This document shows positions 29,956 through 38,517 of a DNA stretch of 64,000 nucleotides, piece after piece. The notes beneath the pieces were generated by a model. The model was not told where the DNA came from and searched no databases. It was given only the letters and a program-made list of their open reading frames with translations. Origin of the DNA: Betaproteobacteria bacterium (GTDB taxonomy: Bacteria > Pseudomonadota > Gammaproteobacteria > Burkholderiales > Casimicrobiaceae); the NCBI GenBank assembly GCA_013298695.1, contig JAAFIS010000001.1:310001-374000 (forward strand), written 5' to 3'. The position numbers and the translations under genes are program-made. Position 1 is the first letter of the stretch. Each line of letters opens with the position of its first letter.

Positions 29956-32676
29956 TTAAGGCATGAGTCTCGAGATCCTGTTTTCGATATCGCTGATGGA
30001 GAACGCCCCAATCGACACATTGCCAACGAGCGCGGTGCCGCGCAGGCCGAGCATGTAGCGAACGATGAGCAGCCCGTCTGAGATCGCCATCCTGTTGCCA
30101 TCGCCGTTGACGTCAAGCACCGCTTGAATGCTTTGCAAATGCGCGGCGATCTGCGCACTGTCTCTCGTCGCGGTTGAGCCCGTGGCGTTTGCTGTGATTG
30201 CAATGCCGGTGTAGCCCAAAAGATACCGCAGCACCATGATCCCGTCGGTAGCTGCGTCGTACTTTGTTCCCGCCGCCAAGGACGCCGCGCTCGCATCAAT
30301 GTCTAGCAGCGCTGGCGCGTTGCTCACGGTCGCCGCCTGTGTCGACTGCGCTGCTGCGGCGAAGCTCGTGTTGCCCGCTTGATTCGCGGCGATCGTGCAG
30401 CCTCCCGGAGCGCTTGCGGTCACTGTGTTGCCGCTCAACGCGCAAGGCCCTGAGAGCACCGAATAGTTCACCGCAAGCCCTGAGCTAGCGGTTGCAGCGA
30501 GTGTCGCCGAGCCTTGGTACCACGAGAAAGCCGTGATCGCCGGGAACGTGATCGATTGCGGCGAAACGTAGCTAAATTTTGTGTTGGTTGAGGTTGCGCT
30601 GATTCCCCCGGCCGCTGTGACAACAACATCAATTGCGCCGATTCCCGCAGCGGGGGACACCGCTGTAATCGAAGAGGCGTTGTTTACGGTGAAAGACGTG
30701 GCCGCAGTTGCGCCGAACTTCACAGCGGTTACGTCGATAAAGTCTTGACCGGAAATCGTGACCGAGGTGCCGCCCGAAACCAATCCCGTCGGCGGACTCA
30801 GGCTCGCGATTACCGGTGCGGGCGGCAGATTTCTCAGCGAAAAAGACGTTGTACCTGTGCCGCCAACAAAAGTGACGCCGACCGTAACAGCGCCCAGCTG
30901 GCCACTGGCGGTGGCTTCCACGCTGGCCGTGCCGTCATAGGCCGTAGTCGCGGTTTGTTGGCTAAGACTGACTGATGCGCCCTGTGAAGGCGGCGCGAAA
31001 GTCACTTGTGCGCCGCTGGCAGGATTGCCGACGTCATCAATCACCAACACGCGCAGCGGACTTGCGTACTTGCTCAAAATCGTTGCAGATTGCGGTGTGC
31101 CAGAAATCGCGTAGACGTTGAATGGCCCGCCGTGATTGCGCAGCGCAAAGCTGGTTGAAGTGCTTGTACCGTTGATCGTGGCACTCACCGTGGAATCGCC
31201 GCTGTAGCCGTTTGCGCTGGCAGACACGCGAGCAACGCCAAAGTTGTCCGTTACGGCGGAGCTTGCCCCCAGCACGGCAGACACCGGGCCGTTCGACTGC
31301 GCGCTGAAATTGACCGTCGTGCCCGATGCAGGCGTGCCGATATCGTCGGTGACCAACACTTCAAGCGGAGCTGCGAACGCATTCAATAGCCGCGCGGCTT
31401 GTTGGCTTCCGCTCTTGACGGAAATTTGGGTGCCTGAGCCGTGATTGGTCAGTGCAAAGGTAGGTGCCTCGCTGATGCCTGGCGATGAAACATTCACCGA
31501 ATGGAAGCCGCTGTAGCCGTTTGCCGTTGCCGTGATACTGGCAATACCGCTTGCATTCGTGGTTGCCGTTGTTTGCGACAGCAGCGCAATCGCTGAGAAG
31601 TTGGGCGGCCCATTTTGCGGCGTGAATATCACTTGCACACCACCCGTGGGATTGCCCGCGTCGTCGGTGACGCGCACTTGCAGAGGCTGCGCGAACGCTG
31701 TGTTCAGAGGCGCTGTTTGCCCTGAGCCGCCGACAACCGAAAGATGCGCAGGAGAGCCTGAATTGGAGAGCGAAAAAGTCACCGGGGCAGAAGCGCCTGG
31801 CGCATTGGCGATGATGCTGTAGCTGCCGCCGTAGCCGTTCGCCGTTGCAGTCACGCTCGCCACGCCTTGTGCGTTAGTCACCGCCGTATCGCTGCTCAAG
31901 TTTGCCATCGCATAAAACGGCGCAGCGTATTGCTTGGTGAAAGTGACCGTGGTGTTGGCCAGCGGCTGACCATCGGTTTTCTTCACCGTCACTTGTAGCG
32001 GCAGAGCGAACGCCTGCAATACCTGCGCACTCTGCGGTGTGCCGCCGGTTGCCGTGAGGTTGGTGCGTTCAATAACGTCAAAATAGATAGTCGAAACGTA
32101 GTCCCACGGTGGCGTTGCCTGCGCCCAAGGAATCCACAATCTACGAACGCTGATACTGTGGCGGCCCGCGCTGAACGGAATCGTTGAGGAAAATGTCAGC
32201 GGGGTCGTCCAAAGTGATGACCCCTGATTGCCATTCGGGGGCAACTGATACACCATCGTCGTGCAAACATTGCTTGCTACGCGCCGCGCGAGATTCAACG
32301 CCGTGGGATCATCCGCATAGACATCGTAGCAAACCGGGTTGTAAGGAATAGGTGCGCCAAAAAGGCTCGCGTGGGCAGCCCCGTAGGACGCGAAACCATC
32401 AAAAACAGTGGTCTGCCCGAGCCTGTCGCTGAAGAAAACCCTAACTGGGTTTTGTGTTGTGCAGTTGCTCCCGCAATCAAGCGACATGCCCATGTACGGA
32501 TCGGCGCTCGCTGGGGGCGATGCGCTACTTAGAACCGCAACGCCAGCGATAAGCATGGCGATAACCGTCGCGCCCTTCTGGCACATTCGATCCCACGATG
32601 CAGCAAACCATTTCCACCCTCGAAAAGAGAGCGAATAGAAACTCAACGAGAGGCGACGCTTGCTAAGTCGGTCCAA
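29956..32676 (-). CDS. Large exported Ig-like repeat protein with C-terminal dockerin-like module
   Basis: A 906-residue exported protein. The start is TTG with a GGAG site; a long basic n-region and a hydrophobic core (about 38-56, ending SADPYMG) form a signal peptide. Residues 60-205 are unassigned with paired cysteines. Four Big-1/filamin-like beta repeats follow at about 207-305, 311-411, 417-514 and 520-616, each with a TDD-G-P-SG core and an ANGYSG turn. Then come an IPT/TIG domain (620-703), another Ig-like domain (705-785) and a dockerin-like pair of EF-hand segments (790-906). The second segment reads LDVNGDGNRMAISDGLLIVRYMLG, written here in parts as LDVNGDG (854-860) and GLLIVRYMLG (868-877). 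The C-terminal module recurs in the kelch and RCC1 proteins nearby. Likely a cell-surface or secreted adhesive/structural protein. Confidence 0.75.
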   Translation of the reverse strand: MDRLSKRRLSLSFYSLSFRGWKWFAASWDRMCQKGATVIAMLIAGVAVLSSASPPASADPYMGMSLDCGSNCTTQNPVRVFFSDRLGQTTVFDGFASYGAAHASLFGAPIPYNPVCYDVYADDPTALNLARRVASNVCTTMVYQLPPNGNQGSSLWTTPLTFSSTIPFSAGRHSISVRRLWIPWAQATPPWDYVSTIYFDVIERTNLTATGGTPQSAQVLQAFALPLQVTVKKTDGQPLANTTVTFTKQYAAPFYAMANLSSDTAVTNAQGVASVTATANGYGGSYSIIANAPGASAPVTFSLSNSGSPAHLSVVGGSGQTAPLNTAFAQPLQVRVTDDAGNPTGGVQVIFTPQNGPPNFSAIALLSQTTATTNASGIASITATANGYSGFHSVNVSSPGISEAPTFALTNHGSGTQISVKSGSQQAARLLNAFAAPLEVLVTDDIGTPASGTTVNFSAQSNGPVSAVLGASSAVTDNFGVARVSASANGYSGDSTVSATINGTSTSTSFALRNHGGPFNVYAISGTPQSATILSKYASPLRVLVIDDVGNPASGAQVTFAPPSQGASVSLSQQTATTAYDGTASVEATASGQLGAVTVGVTFVGGTGTTSFSLRNLPPAPVIASLSPPTGLVSGGTSVTISGQDFIDVTAVKFGATAATSFTVNNASSITAVSPAAGIGAIDVVVTAAGGISATSTNTKFSYVSPQSITFPAITAFSWYQGSATLAATASSGLAVNYSVLSGPCALSGNTVTASAPGGCTIAANQAGNTSFAAAAQSTQAATVSNAPALLDIDASAASLAAGTKYDAATDGIMVLRYLLGYTGIAITANATGSTATRDSAQIAAHLQSIQAVLDVNGDGNRMAISDGLLIVRYMLGLRGTALVGNVSIGAFSISDIENRISRLMP
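29959..30309 (-). other. Dockerin-like C-terminal module (copy 1)
   Basis: Residues 790-906 of the Ig-like protein. First half IDASAAS...ATDGIMVLRYLLG, second half LDVNGDG...SDGLLIVRYMLG, end ISRLMP. The D-x-N-x-D-G loop followed by a helix with R-Y-x-L-G resembles dockerin type I repeats. The first loop is degenerate. Confidence 0.7.
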
Positions 32677-32886
32677 TTTTTTCTCCGGAAACTAGACATG
32701 CGCTCGCTCGCGGTTCACCCAATTTGCGGCGCAATTTTTGTTAGTTGTTTTATGAATCATATTGTCAATCGCGGATTGCGCGTCGCAGAAAGCGGTTTTT
32801 TTGCAAGACGCCTCTATCGCCGTCTGCCGAGAACGCCAGACGCTCTTTGCTCGGCACTCAGAGATCGCGTGCATTTTGCGAGCGTG

Positions 32887-33150
32887 CACTGAGTTTCCGT
32901 TCGCTCAACTGCGAGTGAGCGCATCAACCATGGTGATGGTGCTGATCCGTTTCCCGAAGCGCAGCTTGCTGCGCCCCTGAATTTGCTGCGCGACATCGTG
33001 CAGCGTCGCGGCATTCGGCCTGAGGACATCAAACGCCATTCTGATTTGGATTTCGGGCGCATGCCTTGCGCGCCGAAGCAGCGGCGGAAGGTCGATCCGG
33101 GCGACGCGTTTCCGCTTGAGGCGGTGCGGGATCGGGTGTTCACGCGCTAG
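32887..33150 (+). pseudogene. Remnant of a second amidase gene (C-terminal half)
   Basis: Translation from 32917 to the stop at 33148-33150 gives ERINHGDGADPFPEAQL and, further on, IKRHSDLDFGRMPC and RRKVDPGDAFP. It is clearly homologous to residues about 124-201 of the intact amidase at 29028-29633 and ends at the same point. Similarity seems to extend upstream through an in-frame TGA at 32890-32892 (SVRSTAS against SGRSIAI), but the N-terminal half is gone. It has no start or signal peptide. The active amidase and this fragment flank the minus-strand Ig-like gene on both sides. Confidence 0.8.
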
Positions 33151-33254
33151 CGCCGGCGCCGTAACGCCAAAACAGCTTTAAGGCCAAACGCTCAATTGAA
33201 TAGGGCGAGAAGCTGTAAATAACCTTTAATCGTTAAACGCAATGGACTGACTTA

Positions 33255-33275
33255 TCGCCCAGATAGGACGGGCGA
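33255..33275. repeat. Dispersed CGCCCAATT palindrome, diverged centre
   Basis: TCGCCCAGATAGGACGGGCGA with flanking A and T to give a longer inverted repeat. The GC arms are intact while the AT centre has drifted, with the arms still able to pair, which suggests that arm pairing rather than the centre is conserved. Confidence 0.7.
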
Positions 33276-33487
33276 TACGCGCTTAAGTTGTTAGAAACCA
33301 GCGCTATATGGCGCACGGGCGAAGCCCAGATTCAAGTGCGCCGCCGAATCGGCGATTAACTAGAGCGCTGCCACCCCAAATTGTGCTCAGCAACTCGCCG
33401 GGATACCGCAGCGCATGGACAAAGGCCGACTGAATTCGTATCGGCAACTGGTGTTGCCGTCCATTGCGTTTTGAAAAGTGATCGACG

Positions 33488-33533
33488 TTGCGAAAAATGA
33501 CATTGTCATGGATAATGCCCATGACGTTGTCAT
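33488..33533 (+). promoter_or_regulatory. Candidate promoter with paired operator-like repeats
   Basis: TTGCGA (33488-33493), 17-base spacer, GATAAT (33511-33516). Two near-palindromes, ATGACATTGTCAT (33497-33509) in the spacer and ATGACGTTGTCAT (33521-33533) at the expected start region, lie 24 bases apart, a little over two helical turns. The arrangement suggests control of the DUF4082 gene by a dimeric regulator. The regulator is unknown. Confidence 0.45.
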
Positions 33534-33618
33534 AGATCCGGTGTCTTAGGGTAACTCTGGAGCCCGCGTCGATGACAAAAAGTAAACAAATATCAAGCTT
33601 CAAAAAGGTTGTTTTCCT

Positions 33619-35481
33619 ATGTCACACCAGTTTTTTCGGGCGGCATTACAGCGCAAATTAGCGCCTGTACTGATTCTTTTCCTCATGCTGGGGGCCAGCA
33701 TGAACATCGCTGTGGCTCAGCAAACGCTGTTCGACGTTTCAGCACTTCCTGCGATTCCAGTGGTTTCAGATACCGGCGATGTGGAGCTTGGTATGCAATT
33801 CGTGCCCGGACGCTCGGGTCGGGTGACGGCCATTCGTTTTTATCGCGGCGTGCAAGGTAGCGGTTTGTACAACGTCAATCTTTGGGACGCTGCGGGCACG
33901 CGATTGGCTCGCGGCGCGGTGTTCGAAGGCCTAGCCGGTCGCGTTCCAGGCTGGCAGCAGATTACGCTCGATGTACCGGTCAATGTTAAGGCGGGCAACA
34001 CCTACACCGCTTCCTACTTTCACGACGGCGGCGGATATTCGTTCACCGAAGGCGGATTTACCAAGCCGATTTACCGAGGACAACTCTATGCGCCCGCGAA
34101 TGCAGGCGTGTATTTGTACGCCGCGCGAGGCGGCTTCCCGACCTCCACCTATCGAGCTGCCGACTACAGCGTCGATCTAGTTTTCGTGGCCGACCCCGAC
34201 CCACCCGCTTCAACTTCGTTGATTGCGCCGCAAATTTTTAATGTGGATGCAGTGGGATCAGACGCGATCAACGTGAGCTATTCGCCTGGCGGCAGAGGCG
34301 GTCAAAGTGGCGAAGTACTCGTCCGTCATTTCTTCTCGGTCGATGGGCAATTCGCGGGCGTCGTTCCCCAGGTCGTCGGCGCGGGGCCTGCGCGACTAGT
34401 TGTGTCGCCAGCGGGCGGCACACACACGGTGTCTGTGCGCGGACAAGCCGCCGATGGTTCGTATAGCGCATGGACGCCGCTGCGTAGCTTTACGCTACCG
34501 GCTGTACGCAGCGAATCGGCGTCCGGAAATCTCGGGCTCTTTGCGCCGTACTCAAAACCAAATTTCGAACTGGGTGACGCCACGCCGTCGGAATTCGGCA
34601 TCGGATTTACCGCCAGTGTTTCTGGTGCGATTCGTGGTGTGAACATCTACAAAGGAAGCCTCAGTCAGGGGCCGTTTGTCGCGTCGCTGTGGCGCGCTGA
34701 CGGCACCTTGCTCGCACAGAGTGCGCCAGCGTCACTCACCGGATTTGGTTGGCGAGAAATTCGTTTCGCGTCGTCGGTTGCAATCGAAGCGAACACAGAA
34801 TACGTGGTCTCGTATTGGGCACCCAACGGCTATCCTGGCTACACACCGCGCTATTTCTCGGGTGGCGGTATCTCCTACCCGCCTCTAGCCAGCACAACGG
34901 TAGGCGTGCGTAGAACCGGCTCACAAGGTTTCCCTAACGTTGCTGATTCTGATAACTCCAACTTCTTCGTAGATCCGATTTTCAGCTCGTCCGCCGAGGC
35001 ACCTGCCGTTTCACTGTTCGCACCGGATAGTGTTCCCGCAAATACGCAAGCAGCTGGTGATACCGCGCGAGTAGAACTTGGCGTGCGCGTGCGTCCGCTA
35101 GTCAACGGCACGATCTCCGCGATTCGTTTTTACCGAGGTGCAGCAGATAGTGATGGACATCAGGTCAATCTTTGGTCATCCAGCGGAGAGCTGCTTGCCA
35201 CCGCAACCGCTCCGAGCGGCACGGGTTGGATCGAAGTCCCGATCACCCCCGTACAAGTGGAAGCAGGTTCCATCTACGTAGCCTCGTATCTCGCGCCCAA
35301 TGGCAACTACGCCTTCACCTACGAGCGCTACACAGGCGCGGGCGTGGTGGTGAACAATTTGATTGAAGCGCCTTCCTCATCGCAAGTCGGCGGCAACGGC
35401 GTGTATGTGTACGGCGGCGGATTTCCAACGCTCACCTATCGAGATTCGGATTACGGCGTTGACATCGTGTTTCGACCGTAA
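33619..35481 (+). CDS. Exported protein with three DUF4082 domains
   Basis: A 620-residue exported protein. Signal peptide at about 1-34 (LAPVLILFLMLGASMNIAVA). Three DUF4082 beta-sandwich domains are seen at about 37-190, 305-455 and 475-620. Each has the pattern (V/I)-x-A-I-R-F-Y-(R/K)-G ... V-N-L-W ... G-W-x-x-I ... A-x-Y-x-A-P-N-G-x-Y. A fibronectin-like segment (about 210-300) lies between the first two. The family is found on carbohydrate-active and cell-surface proteins but its function is unknown. No dockerin-like tail, unlike its big neighbours. A short AAGG sequence lies upstream of the ATG. A terminator follows. Confidence 0.75.
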   Translation: MSHQFFRAALQRKLAPVLILFLMLGASMNIAVAQQTLFDVSALPAIPVVSDTGDVELGMQFVPGRSGRVTAIRFYRGVQGSGLYNVNLWDAAGTRLARGAVFEGLAGRVPGWQQITLDVPVNVKAGNTYTASYFHDGGGYSFTEGGFTKPIYRGQLYAPANAGVYLYAARGGFPTSTYRAADYSVDLVFVADPDPPASTSLIAPQIFNVDAVGSDAINVSYSPGGRGGQSGEVLVRHFFSVDGQFAGVVPQVVGAGPARLVVSPAGGTHTVSVRGQAADGSYSAWTPLRSFTLPAVRSESASGNLGLFAPYSKPNFELGDATPSEFGIGFTASVSGAIRGVNIYKGSLSQGPFVASLWRADGTLLAQSAPASLTGFGWREIRFASSVAIEANTEYVVSYWAPNGYPGYTPRYFSGGGISYPPLASTTVGVRRTGSQGFPNVADSDNSNFFVDPIFSSSAEAPAVSLFAPDSVPANTQAAGDTARVELGVRVRPLVNGTISAIRFYRGAADSDGHQVNLWSSSGELLATATAPSGTGWIEVPITPVQVEAGSIYVASYLAPNGNYAFTYERYTGAGVVVNNLIEAPSSSQVGGNGVYVYGGGFPTLTYRDSDYGVDIVFRP

Positions 35482-35518
35482 GTAACAACCGCAGCGCTCG
35501 CGTAAAACGCGAGCACAA

Positions 35519-35560
35519 AGAAGCGCGTCAACTTTGCGGTTGGCGCGCTTTCTTTTTTTC
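35519..35560. terminator. Terminator between DUF4082 gene and hybrid kinase
   Basis: GAAGCGCGTCAAC, loop, GTTGGCGCGCTTTC followed by TTTTTTT. A second small hairpin (GCTCGCG/CGCGAGC) precedes it at about 35496-35514. It ends the plus-strand gene and lies next to the end of the converging kinase gene. Confidence 0.8.
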
Positions 35561-35578
35561 GAAACGACATCTACGGCG

Positions 35579-37372
35579 CTACTTCGTTTGCAACGCAAGC
35601 ACCACATCAATCAGCTGCGCCGCCGTCACTGGCTTATGCATAAGCCTCGCACGCGGATGTGCGTCAGACGTGTGAAGTGTGGCGTCGATGCGTGCGAGGT
35701 CTTTGATGGCGGTGTCGCCCGTCAACACGATCACGGGGACTTCAGCGTTCCACAGCCTCCGCAATTGAGTGACGACTTCTACGCCGTCGATCGCGCCGCT
35801 TAATCGATAGTCCGAGATCACGACGTTAACGCGATCAATCGCGCGCGCGATGTCGAGTGCGGCTTCGGCGGACGCGAACGTTTGAACGATCGCACCTGCG
35901 TCAGTCAATACGTCAGTGAGCGCGTGCGCCACTTGCGCATCGTTTTCAATTAAGAAGATCGAAAGATTCGCGAGTGGTTTTTCGCTTAACGCTGCAACGT
36001 TTTGTGGTGCGACTGCCGATGGAGAAACGGCTGGTTCCGTCTGACCAACGCCGATCCAAAACAATGATCCACGATTCGGTGCAGACAGCATACCCATCGG
36101 GTGTCCACACAAACCTGCCAGTCGCTGCACGATCGATAAACCGAGCCCCAATCCGCTCGCCCGATCACGTCCCGGATTGTTCACTTGAAAAAACTCTTCG
36201 AAGATGCGCCCGTGATGCGCGGTATCGATGCCAACGCCACTATCTCGCACTTCAATACGACCGCGCGCGCTGCGATAGCCGATCCACACGCCGCCGTGTT
36301 CGGTGTGTTTAATCGCATTGCCAACGAGGTTCGCAAGGATTCGCTCCAACGCATCAGGATCACTGTGCACGACAGCGTTGGTCGGTGCGAACCGAAGCCA
36401 CACTTGTTTCGCTGCAGCTTCACCCGACAACCTTGCGTCGAGTTTTTCAAACAGCGGTTGCAGCGCCACCCCTTGCGGATTAATAGGCACCGCACCGGCA
36501 TCGATTCGCGAAATGTCGAGCACTTGATCGAAGAGCTGCCGTAGCGCGCCCAGATTGCGCTCCGCGCTATCAAGCAAATGATTGCGTCGCGCTTCGTCGC
36601 GCGCATGGCGCAGCGCATGAAAGGTGAGCATCACGGCTTGTAGAGGTTGTCGCACGTCATGGCTCGCGGCTGCAAAGAATCGCGATTTCGCAAGGTTAGC
36701 GGCCTCTGCGGCGTCTTTGAGCCCCGCTTGTTCCGCGAGCAAATCTTGAACTTCAAAACGCAACACGATCACCTGTTGTAGCTGCGCGCTGTAGCGCCGC
36801 GCATAGGCCACTAAGCCCACGATGAGCGCTACCAACAAACCCGCAAGCAACCATTCCACCGCGCCGCCACTCAGCGCGAGTAAGGCCGCTTGGCTGCCGA
36901 GCACAACGCCGGCGAAGGTTCGCACTTGCGGCTCGTAAATTAAGGTCGAGGCACATGCGCCCAACACATACACGAGCCCGAGCGTGGCCGCGAGTGCAGG
37001 CGTCGCAGGCGCGGATGCAAAGTGCAACACCGCGAGCAACGAGGCGATCCCTGCGCCTAACAAGGCCGCCATCCATTGCGCACGTTGTAGAAATTGCGAT
37101 GACATTGCAGCCTCGCGCTGCACGTCCCGCGACAAACGATTCCACTGCCGCCGATTCCACGCACTCACGCCTTGAATCACGACCCACAACGCAAGCACGG
37201 GCAACAACGCAAACCACGGCAACACATGTCGATACGCAAGCCACACCAGCGGCACCGAAATCAAATTCATGATCACGCCAACAGACGCGTTGCCATAGAG
37301 CAGCGCCACCACTTCGGCGCGCACGCGCGGATCGGCGAGGGGTGTGCTAAGTGTGGGCCGAGGCGCGTTCAT
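35579..37372 (-). CDS. Hybrid sensor histidine kinase/response regulator
   Basis: A 597-residue membrane kinase. About six hydrophobic segments lie between 25 and 195, then a short coiled linker, HisKA with H238 in ASHDVRQPLQ, HATPase_c with N352 (LVGNAIKH), DSGVGID and the GLGLGLSI lid, and a C-terminal receiver (about 470-597) with D521 (VISDYRLSG) and K580 (HKPV). The receiver's acidic pair is changed to EN-D, still able to bind metal through the Asp. ATG at 37372 preferred to the adjacent TTG. No periplasmic sensor domain is visible, so the signal may be sensed in the membrane. The LuxR-type regulator 222 bases upstream on the same strand is the likely partner. Confidence 0.88.
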   Translation of the reverse strand: MNAPRPTLSTPLADPRVRAEVVALLYGNASVGVIMNLISVPLVWLAYRHVLPWFALLPVLALWVVIQGVSAWNRRQWNRLSRDVQREAAMSSQFLQRAQWMAALLGAGIASLLAVLHFASAPATPALAATLGLVYVLGACASTLIYEPQVRTFAGVVLGSQAALLALSGGAVEWLLAGLLVALIVGLVAYARRYSAQLQQVIVLRFEVQDLLAEQAGLKDAAEAANLAKSRFFAAASHDVRQPLQAVMLTFHALRHARDEARRNHLLDSAERNLGALRQLFDQVLDISRIDAGAVPINPQGVALQPLFEKLDARLSGEAAAKQVWLRFAPTNAVVHSDPDALERILANLVGNAIKHTEHGGVWIGYRSARGRIEVRDSGVGIDTAHHGRIFEEFFQVNNPGRDRASGLGLGLSIVQRLAGLCGHPMGMLSAPNRGSLFWIGVGQTEPAVSPSAVAPQNVAALSEKPLANLSIFLIENDAQVAHALTDVLTDAGAIVQTFASAEAALDIARAIDRVNVVISDYRLSGAIDGVEVVTQLRRLWNAEVPVIVLTGDTAIKDLARIDATLHTSDAHPRARLMHKPVTAAQLIDVVLALQTK

Positions 37373-37413
37373 CAATTGTTTTTCGGGCGAGTGTTACGTA
37401 TTACGTCTTACAT

Positions 37414-37567
37414 GTAGGCGCGGGCTTGACCGCGCTCAAGGCAATTGTGCGTCACGCCGAAGAACTGCATTTGCGCGCCCGCGATATCGAGTGTAGGCGG
37501 CGGTGGATCGCCCTAGCGCGGTCAAGCCCGCGCCTACAACGCATCGCGCGGTCAAGCCCGCGCCTAC
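37414..37567. repeat. REP cluster (three GTAGGCGCGGGC units)
   Basis: One unit reading GTAGGCGCGGGC then TTGACCGCGCT (37414-37436) and two inverted copies (37515-37537 and 37545-37567), each 23 bases and nearly identical. GTAG-headed, GC-rich, alternately oriented units in a spacer are characteristic of REP/BIME elements. It sits between the LuxR-type regulator and the hybrid kinase. No RAYT transposase is in the window. Confidence 0.85.
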
Positions 37568-37593
37568 CGCTCACCGAATCCCCGATGCTTCGC

Positions 37594-38229
37594 TCACAGC
37601 ATCCAATCACGCGTGAGCGCCATCGCCTCCACGCGGCCGTTCACTGAAAGCGCGTCGTACAGCGTGTGCAAATGCCCTTTCACCGTCGTCTCGGCAATGC
37701 CCAATCGCCGCGCGATTAATTTGTTCGGCAAACCTTCGTGCAAGAGCCGCAACATATCGCGTTGACGATCCGATAAAGCATGACTGCCTTGTGAGTTTTG
37801 TTTTTTTGTTGGCGCGCTTTGCGCTGCGTCCGAAACGCGCGGTGCATCATCGGCCAGCGCGCGATGCAGCGCTGCGAGTAATTCCACGCCGCTCGCTTCT
37901 TTCGACATCACCGCCGACGCGCCCTGCGCGAGCAAACTTGGCGCAAGACCGGGATCATCAAGCCCGGTCACCACCACCATCGGCGTTGCGACATTCGCGC
38001 GACGAAATTCCGCAAAACTCGCCACGCCGCGCATCCCCGGCATGCGCACGTCCACAATCGCCAAATCAGGTGGGGGAATTTGCGTGAGCGCAGAGAGCGT
38101 GCTCGACTGATCGCGCGCCTCGGTGAAGCGCGCATCCGGCCAATCAACCTCGATCAAACTGCGCAGACCATCGCGCACCATGGCGTGGTCATCGGCGAGC
38201 AATACGTGAATCGTGGGTCGAGACGTCAT
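37594..38229 (-). CDS. LuxR/NarL-type response regulator
   Basis: A 211-residue two-domain regulator: receiver with D13-D14, phosphoacceptor D60 (IVDVRMPG) and K110 (MSKEAS), and a C-terminal LuxR helix-turn-helix (about 150-205, LSDRQRDMLRLLHEG and KLIARRLGIAETTVKGH). It binds DNA after phosphorylation. Transcribed toward the hybrid kinase, separated by a REP cluster that may stabilise or attenuate the mRNA. Target genes cannot be named. Confidence 0.9.
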   Translation of the reverse strand: MTSRPTIHVLLADDHAMVRDGLRSLIEVDWPDARFTEARDQSSTLSALTQIPPPDLAIVDVRMPGMRGVASFAEFRRANVATPMVVVTGLDDPGLAPSLLAQGASAVMSKEASGVELLAALHRALADDAPRVSDAAQSAPTKKQNSQGSHALSDRQRDMLRLLHEGLPNKLIARRLGIAETTVKGHLHTLYDALSVNGRVEAMALTRDWML

Positions 38230-38393
38230 TGAGAAATTCTCGCAGTAAGCGACGCCATTGCGAACCCTTCTTTCGATCTGGGGTATTCACGTCGATTCGA
38301 TAATTTCGCGTGCCACCTTAAAAGAGAAAGCGCGTTTTAAACGGGCTACAGTTAATTTAATTGTCTCTATCAATAAGTAAGCTAAATGGCATT

Positions 38394-38411
38394 ATCGCCC
38401 AGTTAAATGAG
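38394..38411. repeat. Partial copy of the dispersed palindrome
   Basis: TATCGCCCAGTTAAATGAGC: the left arm is intact and the right arm is changed to ATGAGC, as in the copy at 268-286. It lies in the 288-base spacer between the LuxR-type regulator and anmK, which is otherwise empty. Confidence 0.55.
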
Positions 38412-38517
38412 CTCTACGACTATATAGACGTTAGGCCGCGCGACAGTCGCTTAGCCGCTGCTGAAGGGGCTGGCCCAGTAGATCAGTCGCGATTTCGAGT
38501 GACGCCGGTGCCGCAAC

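Larger units (their letters stand above)
33151..33618. other. Intergenic region upstream of the DUF4082 gene
   Basis: No gene supported. Holds a copy of the dispersed palindrome (33255-33275) and a candidate promoter with two operator-like repeats (33488-33533). Confidence 0.5.
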
